Part shown: piece after piece, positions 13,809 through 17,464 of the stretch
Position numbering within the stretch: position 1 is the stretch's first letter
Layout of the letters: each line of letters begins with the position of its first letter
Notes under the pieces: generated by a model
Databases searched by the model: none
What the model saw: only the letters and a program-made list of their open reading frames with translations
What the model was told of the DNA's origin: nothing
Program-made: the position numbers and the translations under genes
From: Myxococcales bacterium
GTDB taxonomy: Bacteria > Myxococcota > UBA796 > SXON01
Reading direction: 5' to 3'
NCBI GenBank assembly: GCA_009692585.1
Contig: SHYX01000069.1
Span: 1 to 17,464 of the forward strand
Length of the DNA: 17,464 bases

Positions 13809-15185
13809 ATGGCTCCTGGACATTCTCGCGCGACACGAGGACCTGTCGCTCGGGCCGGGGCGCCGGTGCTGGCAATGCTCGCCGCCTGTGTCGACGCCGA
13901 CCTCGACAGCGCCGCGGCTTCGGACTTCACCGTCGACACCGCCGGGATGGACACGGTGCTGGTCGCCCGATGGACGACCGAGACCCCCAGCGCCGACACC
14001 GTCACCGCCACCTTCGACGGAGGCGTGATCTCCTTCCCCGAGACCGAGGCGGCCACCACCCACGAGGTGGTCCTCATCGGCATTCCCGCCGCCACCGACA
14101 CCACGTTGACGCTCGAGCATGACGGCGATGTGGTGGCGTCCTTCGACGCCCGGACCGGCGCTCTGCCCGCGTGGATCCCGGAGATGACCTACACTGCGGG
14201 CATCACCGGCTTCGACGGCGTCACGCTCGTGCCCATCGTCCCCGACGGTGGCGGCGGGGTGGTCGCCATCGACGGCCAGGGTCGGGTGGTCTGGAGCTAC
14301 CCCCCGACCGACACCGCCTCGGAGCTCATCGTGCGCGCGCGCCTGTCGCTCGACGGGCGCCGCGTTCTGTACAACACGCCCGCCGACTCGGCCGACACGC
14401 CCGGCGCCGTCCACAGCGTGACGCTGTCCACAAGCCGGCGCGAGACCATCGAGCTGACGGGAGGCCATCTCGACTTCGTGGAGACGACCCCCGGGAGCTA
14501 CGCCACCCTGGGCTGGGACCTCCGCGAGATCGAGGGCAGGCGCTTCGCAGGCGACCACATCGTCGAGCGCGATGCCGATGGCACCGAGCGCGTGGTGTGG
14601 TCGGTCTGGGACTGGTTCGCGCCCGACCTGGAGCGCGCCTGGCCGCATCTGTACCTCGCCGATCCCGACGTCGAAGATTGGAGCCACATCAACGGCCTCG
14701 CCTACGCCGCCGAGGAAGACGCCTACTACGTCACGATGACCTTCAACGACGGGATCGCCCGGATCGATCGCGCCACGGGCGCGCTCACCTGGGTCCTGGC
14801 GAATTCCGACAGCGATTTCGTCTGGGGCGACGACCGGCTGGTCCAGCAGCCCCACGGCGTGCAGCGGCTGGACGATGGCGGGCTCCTCGTCTTCAATCGC
14901 GGCTACTACGGCGATCCTGGCTCGCGCTCGGAGGCGGTGGAAATCACCCTTGACCAGAGCGCGTGGACCGCGGACCGTCGATGGACCTACGCCGACCCCG
15001 GCGGCATCAAAGTCCTCTTCCTGGGGTCCGCTCAGCGGCTCGACAGCGGCAACACGCTCATCTCCTGGTCGAGCGCCGGCCAGCTCGATGAGGTCACCCC
15101 CGACGGCCAGCTGGTGGGGCGCCTGTCCACGGCGATCGGCTCGGCGATCGGGTTTTGCGTGCGCGTTCCGGAGATGGGGGGCTGA
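13809..15185 (+). CDS. Arylsulfotransferase (ASST)-like lipoprotein
   Basis: The 458-residue product has a lipoprotein leader (hydrophobic APVLAMLAAC, Cys27), an Ig-like N-terminal part (about 40-115), and then a beta-propeller of the arylsulfotransferase type from about 125. Propeller strands are visible in VVAIDGQGRVVWSYP, AYYVTMTFNDGIARIDRATG and DGGLLVFNRGYYGDPGSRSE. The family motifs DWSHINGL (His293, HxN) and QQPHGVQRL (His349) are kept, and His220 may be the third. The Arg that normally follows the HxN motif in the YxVSxR strand seems to be replaced (VTMTFND). Sulfate transfer between phenols is therefore uncertain, and it may be a non-catalytic or divergent member. No DsbA/DsbL-type partner is near. 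Start ATG 13809 is preferred over the TTG one codon upstream. Confidence 0.85.
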   Translation: MAPGHSRATRGPVARAGAPVLAMLAACVDADLDSAAASDFTVDTAGMDTVLVARWTTETPSADTVTATFDGGVISFPETEAATTHEVVLIGIPAATDTTLTLEHDGDVVASFDARTGALPAWIPEMTYTAGITGFDGVTLVPIVPDGGGGVVAIDGQGRVVWSYPPTDTASELIVRARLSLDGRRVLYNTPADSADTPGAVHSVTLSTSRRETIELTGGHLDFVETTPGSYATLGWDLREIEGRRFAGDHIVERDADGTERVVWSVWDWFAPDLERAWPHLYLADPDVEDWSHINGLAYAAEEDAYYVTMTFNDGIARIDRATGALTWVLANSDSDFVWGDDRLVQQPHGVQRLDDGGLLVFNRGYYGDPGSRSEAVEITLDQSAWTADRRWTYADPGGIKVLFLGSAQRLDSGNTLISWSSAGQLDEVTPDGQLVGRLSTAIGSAIGFCVRVPEMGG

Positions 15186-15463
15186 TATGATCGGAGGCGT
15201 CGTCCGGTCATCGGGGCCCGTACCGCGACACCCACTCCGCTGCAGCGCTCGCAGACCTTGCGGAGCATCGGCTGGTCGCAGCGCGGGCAGCGGCGGTATG
15301 CGCCAGTCGCGACCGCAGGCGTCGCGCGCCACGGGCGTCCGGTGAACTCGCCTGCCGAGCTGACGGTGACGAGCGGCGCGGCGGCCCAATGAAGACAGTC
15401 ACTTGGCGATGGCGCGATCCCGAAGCGCGACGGACAGGCAGCGCGCAGCTAAGCAAAATCTAA
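15186..15463. other. Intergenic stretch with a zinc-ribbon-like fragment on the minus strand
   Basis: No complete gene is seen in these 278 bp. On the minus strand, near 15245-15310, one frame reads YRRCPRCDQPMLRKVCERCSG, with a CxxC ... CxxC pair that looks like a zinc ribbon. The only ATG is inside it (15268), and the frame runs on without family-like sequence into the antisense of the ASST-like gene. It is most likely a gene fragment or chance; I do not call it as a gene. Confidence 0.4.
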
Positions 15464-15494
15464 CCGCCCCGCCAGTTATTCGCCAGCGGGGCGG
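15464..15494 (-). terminator. Terminator downstream of the tRNA-Arg 3' part
   Basis: On the minus strand, CCGCCCCGC (15494-15486) pairs perfectly with GCGGGGCGG (15472-15464) around a 13-base loop and is followed by TTAGATTTT. It lies 4 bases after the CCA of the tRNA fragment, as expected for a native tRNA terminator. This supports the reading that the sequence to the left is the original chromosomal flank. Confidence 0.7.
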
Positions 15495-15498
15495 TAGA

Positions 15499-15548
15499 TG
15501 GTGCACCCAAGAGGAGTCGAACCACTAACCTTCTGATCCGTAGTCAGA
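15499..15548 (-). other. 3' part of a tRNA-Arg(ACG) gene; probable attachment site
   Basis: Read on the minus strand, this gives an anticodon arm TCTGA-CTACGGA-TCAGA (anticodon ACG), a 5-base variable loop AGGTT, a T-arm AGTGG-TTCGACT-CCTCT with one T-T mismatch, the acceptor strand TGGGTGC, discriminator A and CCA. The 5' half is absent: no D-arm and no matching GCACCCA acceptor strand lies within 60 bases upstream. The match therefore begins exactly at the anticodon arm, the usual crossover region for tyrosine integrases that use tRNA genes. With the integrase 213 bp away, this is best read as the duplicated 3' tRNA end at one junction of an integrated element. The intact tRNA should lie at the other junction, outside the window. 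Confidence 0.75.
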
Positions 15549-15569
15549 GGGTTTCCCGTTGACCTCTGA
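15544..15569. repeat. Inverted repeat at the tRNA-fragment edge
   Basis: TCAGAGG (15544-15550) and CCTCTGA (15563-15569) are perfect 7-bp inverted copies 12 bases apart. The left arm includes the 5' strand of the tRNA anticodon stem. It could be a core-type integrase site or simply tRNA-derived symmetry. Confidence 0.5.
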
Positions 15570-15572
15570 TTC

Positions 15573-15626
15573 GTGAGCGTTGACAGCTATCCACCTTTCA
15601 TGGTAATAGTGACGTGTGAGCGTTGA
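15573..15626 (+). repeat. Two 11-bp direct repeats next to the attachment site
   Basis: GTGAGCGTTGA occurs at 15573-15583 and again at 15616-15626, 43 bp apart, in the non-coding stretch between the tRNA fragment and the integrase gene. Position and size fit arm-type integrase or excisionase sites (inference). Confidence 0.6.
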
Positions 15627-15655
15627 TGTCTTCGCCTCCGACGTTGAACCCAAAG

Positions 15656-15729
15656 TGCGACGCATGTGCGACGTGGCGGCTCGGGACGGTTGGACTCCCG
15701 CCGCCCCTGCGACGCAGGTGCGACGTGGC
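15656..15729 (+). repeat. Pair of 22-bp direct repeats upstream of the integrase gene
   Basis: The two 22-bp copies at 15656-15677 and 15708-15729 differ at one base (GCATGTGC against GCAGGTGC). Each contains TGCGACG twice, 12 bases apart, so the short motif occurs four times. The second copy ends 32 bases before the integrase ATG. They may be arm-type sites, operator sites for control of the integrase, or iterons of an element-borne origin. Confidence 0.75.
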
Positions 15730-15751
15730 ATCGCAGCACCAGTCAATCCAC

Positions 15752-15755
15752 GGAG
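15752..15755 (+). promoter_or_regulatory. Ribosome binding site of the integrase gene
   Basis: GGAG stands 6 bases before ATG 15762 and supports that start over the upstream continuation of the frame, which would run through the direct repeats. Confidence 0.55.
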
Positions 15756-15761
15756 CCCCCC

Positions 15762-16922
15762 ATGAAGCTGCACCTGACCAAACGCGCCGTTGACGCCCTC
15801 GACGCCGATCCCGCCCGCGATCTCAAGGTCTACGACGACGAACTCGCCGGGTTCGGCGTCGTGGTGTACCGGAGCGGGCGGAAAGCGTTCTTCATCGAGT
15901 ACGGACCCGCGAAGCGCCGCCGGCGCATGGCCCTCGGCGCCTACGGGGTGAACACCGTCGATCAGGGGCGCGCGCTCGCACGCGCCCGACTAGCGGAGGT
16001 CGAAGCCGGGATCGACCCGCTCGACGTGAAGGAAGCCCAGGCGGCGATGCCCACCTTCGGGGAGTGGCAGAAGCGGTACATGGAGCGCGTCGAACGCACG
16101 AAGAAGCGGCCGCAGTACGACCGGATGTACCTCCGCCTCGCGGCCGACCGTTGGGAGCATCGCCCGCTCGACGCCATCGGGACGGCCGATGTCCACGCCG
16201 CAATGCAGGCCATCGCCGAGCGGGGCAACCCGACGGCGAATCGCTGGCTCGCGAGCGTGCGCGCCTGCTTCGCAACGGCCGTTCGGGACGGCATCCTGAC
16301 GGCGAACCCGGCCACGTCAGCCCGGAACTTCCGCGAGGGACCGCCCCGGGACCGCGTGCTCTCGGCGGAGGAGCTTCCGCGTGTCGTGGCTGCGTTCGAG
16401 GGGATCGCCGATCCGCACGTTCGGGCCGCGTTCGTGCTGCTCATGGACACGGGCGCCCGCAAGAGCGAGGCGCTGAACGCCCGTTGGAGCGACTTCGACC
16501 TCGACGCCGCACTCTGGCGCGTGCCCTCACCGAAGGCCGGCCGACCGCAGGTGATCCCGCTGGCGCCGCAGACGGTCGCGTTCCTCCGCACCGTGCCGCG
16601 CTCGGGTCCGTGGTTCTGCCCCGGCCGCGACCCGACGCAGCCTCGCGAAGACCTCAAGGGTGCGTGGAAGGAAATCCGCGCCGTTGCGAACCTCGACGGC
16701 GTGACGATTCACGATCTTCGCCGCACGTTCGGGCTCCACGTTGCCCGGAGCGCCGGGCTTCACGTCGCGAGTAAGCTCCTCCGGCACTCGGACATCCGGA
16801 TCACGGAGCGGGTCTACGCGCCGCTGGGGATCGACGAGCTGCGGGACGCGGTTGCCGACGTGCACGGCGAGCGGGGGAAGGTGATCGAGTTGGCGCGGGA
16901 GCGGGCCGGGAGGGGGACGTAG
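15762..16922 (+). CDS. int: Tyrosine recombinase / phage-type integrase
   Basis: The 386-residue product is a full-length P4-like integrase. An N-terminal DUF4102-type domain (KRAVDALDADPARDLKVYDD, then GRKAFFIEYG and RRMALGAYG, about 7-62) precedes a SAM-like core-binding domain (about 97-190) and the catalytic domain. All catalytic residues are visible: Arg233 (DTGARKSEAL), Lys258 (SPKAGRP), His317 and Arg320 (IHDLRRTFG), His342 (LLRHSDIRIT) and the nucleophile Tyr352 (ERVYAPLG). It should cut and join DNA at the attachment site, and the tRNA-Arg fragment upstream is the likely target. The upstream direct repeats may be its arm sites. It appears intact, so the element may still be mobile. 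Its gene converges on the DnaB N-domain gene with a hairpin between them. Confidence 0.95.
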   Translation: MKLHLTKRAVDALDADPARDLKVYDDELAGFGVVVYRSGRKAFFIEYGPAKRRRRMALGAYGVNTVDQGRALARARLAEVEAGIDPLDVKEAQAAMPTFGEWQKRYMERVERTKKRPQYDRMYLRLAADRWEHRPLDAIGTADVHAAMQAIAERGNPTANRWLASVRACFATAVRDGILTANPATSARNFREGPPRDRVLSAEELPRVVAAFEGIADPHVRAAFVLLMDTGARKSEALNARWSDFDLDAALWRVPSPKAGRPQVIPLAPQTVAFLRTVPRSGPWFCPGRDPTQPREDLKGAWKEIRAVANLDGVTIHDLRRTFGLHVARSAGLHVASKLLRHSDIRITERVYAPLGIDELRDAVADVHGERGKVIELARERAGRGT

Positions 16923-16930
16923 GGGGGTGG

Positions 16931-16954
16931 GTCAGCTACCGCCCGGTACCTGAC
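16931..16954. terminator. Hairpin between convergent genes
   Basis: GTCAG-C-TACC, loop GCCC, GGTA-C-CTGAC forms a stem of nine pairs with one C-C mismatch. It lies in the 44 bp between the stops of the integrase gene and the minus-strand gene. No T-run follows on either strand, so it may slow or end transcription from both sides only weakly. Confidence 0.5.
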
Positions 16955-16966
16955 AGGTTCGGCCCC

Positions 16967-17386
16967 TCAGTCGGCCCCGTACCCCTTCGGCAGCTTCGCG
17001 CCCGTCAGGTTCGCGCCTTCCAGCTTCGCGTCGTGGGCAAGGTCGGCGAACACGCGGCGCCACTCGCGATTGCTACTAAGGCGCCGCACTTCCTTATCGG
17101 CGAAGTACCACGGCTCTACGGCCGGGGCGGCCAGGCGGAGCTCCGTCACATCGACTACCGGCGGGTAGTCCCGCGGGTCGTCGCTAATGGCCTCTACAAC
17201 GACAGATAACCACGTAGATACATCGGCCTCACCTTCGGCCCGTAGGCGCCGCAGGAGTGCCCACAGATTGCCGAATGGCGGCGAGGCGAAGTGCTCGCGC
17301 TCAGCCGTGGCATCGTCGAGCACCGTAGGATCCGCAAGCGCGCAGCCCAACAGCTCGCGTTCGCGTTCGCGCGTTTTGTCACTCAT
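16967..17386 (-). CDS. Stand-alone DnaB N-terminal domain protein
   Basis: The 139-residue product begins with a segment typical of the N-terminal domain of replicative helicase DnaB: ERELLGCALADPTVLDDATA (9-28), then FGNLWALLRRLRAEGEADVS (38-57). In full-length DnaB (about 450 residues) this domain builds the hexamer collar and meets primase and loader. Here there is no RecA-like ATPase domain. The rest is predicted helical and ends in LEGANLTGAKLPKG, which looks like one or two pentapeptide-repeat units. It might act as a helicase-recruiting or helicase-blocking factor of the element (inference). ATG 17386 is chosen because GGTGAG precedes it; a GTG at 17395 would add three residues. It probably follows another minus-strand gene beyond the window edge. 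Confidence 0.75.
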   Translation of the reverse strand: MSDKTRERERELLGCALADPTVLDDATAEREHFASPPFGNLWALLRRLRAEGEADVSTWLSVVVEAISDDPRDYPPVVDVTELRLAAPAVEPWYFADKEVRRLSSNREWRRVFADLAHDAKLEGANLTGAKLPKGYGAD

Positions 17387-17464
17387 GGCGCTCACCCATT
17401 CCGCGGGTTTTCATGCGGCTCACGCGCCCCGTTTTCCGTTCGGGCTGCATGTTGGCCCATTCGG
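17379..17464 (-). CDS. Possible C-terminal end of an upstream gene (partial)
   Basis: A minus-strand frame open from the window edge ends with MQPERKTGRVSRMKTRGMGE and RHE and stops at 17379-17381, overlapping the next start by 8 bp. The overlap and the basic tail fit an operon partner cut by the window edge. A second frame that stops at 17392 is also possible. No family can be assigned. Confidence 0.3.
   Translation of the reverse strand, partial: EWANMQPERKTGRVSRMKTRGMGERHE

Larger units (their letters stand above)
15499..17464. mobile_element. Left part of an integrative element (continues past the window)
   Basis: The proposed boundary is the tRNA-Arg fragment at 15499-15548. To its right come paired direct repeats, a complete tyrosine integrase and a DnaB N-domain protein, a content unlike the metabolic and lipoprotein genes to the left. 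The far end is not in the window, so size and type (phage, satellite or genomic island) are unknown. Without the matching attachment site the boundary remains inference. Confidence 0.6.

Noticed and set aside
13788..15389. 533-codon minus-strand open frame
   Set aside because: It is antisense to the ASST-like gene, which has a lipoprotein leader and propeller motifs.
15499..15620. A complete tRNA gene
   Set aside because: Anticodon arm, T-arm and CCA are present, but no D-arm and no 5' acceptor strand can be found.

Overview
The window is GC-rich bacterial chromosome. Its codon use, the several secreted lipoproteins with acidic, Thr/Asp/Gly-rich mature parts, a PilZ protein, a degenerate kinase-like protein and the dense GTGA gene overlaps suggest a myxobacterium-like (Myxococcota or other former deltaproteobacterial) genome, but no marker gene fixes the taxonomy. 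Most of it looks like ordinary, poorly characterised chromosome. Two decayed insertion sequences and the edge of an integrated element interrupt it.

Layout. (1) 65-1140, minus: wreck of an IS1182-type transposase, spread over all three minus frames. (2) 1196-7406, minus: a run of five genes read from right to left: a lipoprotein related to neutral ceramidase, a deoxynucleoside kinase that overlaps it by 4 bp, an FAD oxidoreductase of the protoporphyrinogen oxidase/UDP-galactopyranose mutase superfamily, a PilZ c-di-GMP receptor, and an enoyl-CoA hydratase-like protein. (3) 7429-10199, plus: a kinase-like/coiled-coil/tail-anchored protein with a 24-bp tandem repeat, overlapped by 4 bp by an LpxL-type acyltransferase. 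(4) 10158-10511, minus: a small helix-hairpin-helix protein (Cdd1 family) that overlaps the end of the acyltransferase gene. (5) 10573-11892, plus: a lipoprotein with an L-type-lectin-like C-terminal domain. (6) 11934-12791: an IS3-family remnant with an intact orfA and an internally deleted, truncated orfB. (7) 13032-13721, minus: an unrecognised helical protein. (8) 13809-15185, plus: an arylsulfotransferase-like lipoprotein. (9) 15464-17464: the 3' part of a tRNA-Arg(ACG) gene with its terminator, two sets of direct repeats, a complete tyrosine integrase, and a small protein made of a DnaB N-terminal domain only. This is read as the left edge of an integrative element that continues past the window.

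How the genes may work together. The minus-strand run and the plus-strand acyltransferase pair suggest envelope lipid or glycan metabolism: a ceramide-type amidase, a lipid acyltransferase, a crotonase, and an FAD enzyme often seen with polysaccharide genes. This is inference from families. The two best candidates for something undescribed are the kinase-like/coiled-coil/tail-anchor protein coupled to an acyltransferase that lacks the usual acidic catalytic residue, and the integrase-borne element with a stand-alone DnaB N-domain protein and iteron-like repeats. No CRISPR array or rRNA is present, and no complete tRNA.
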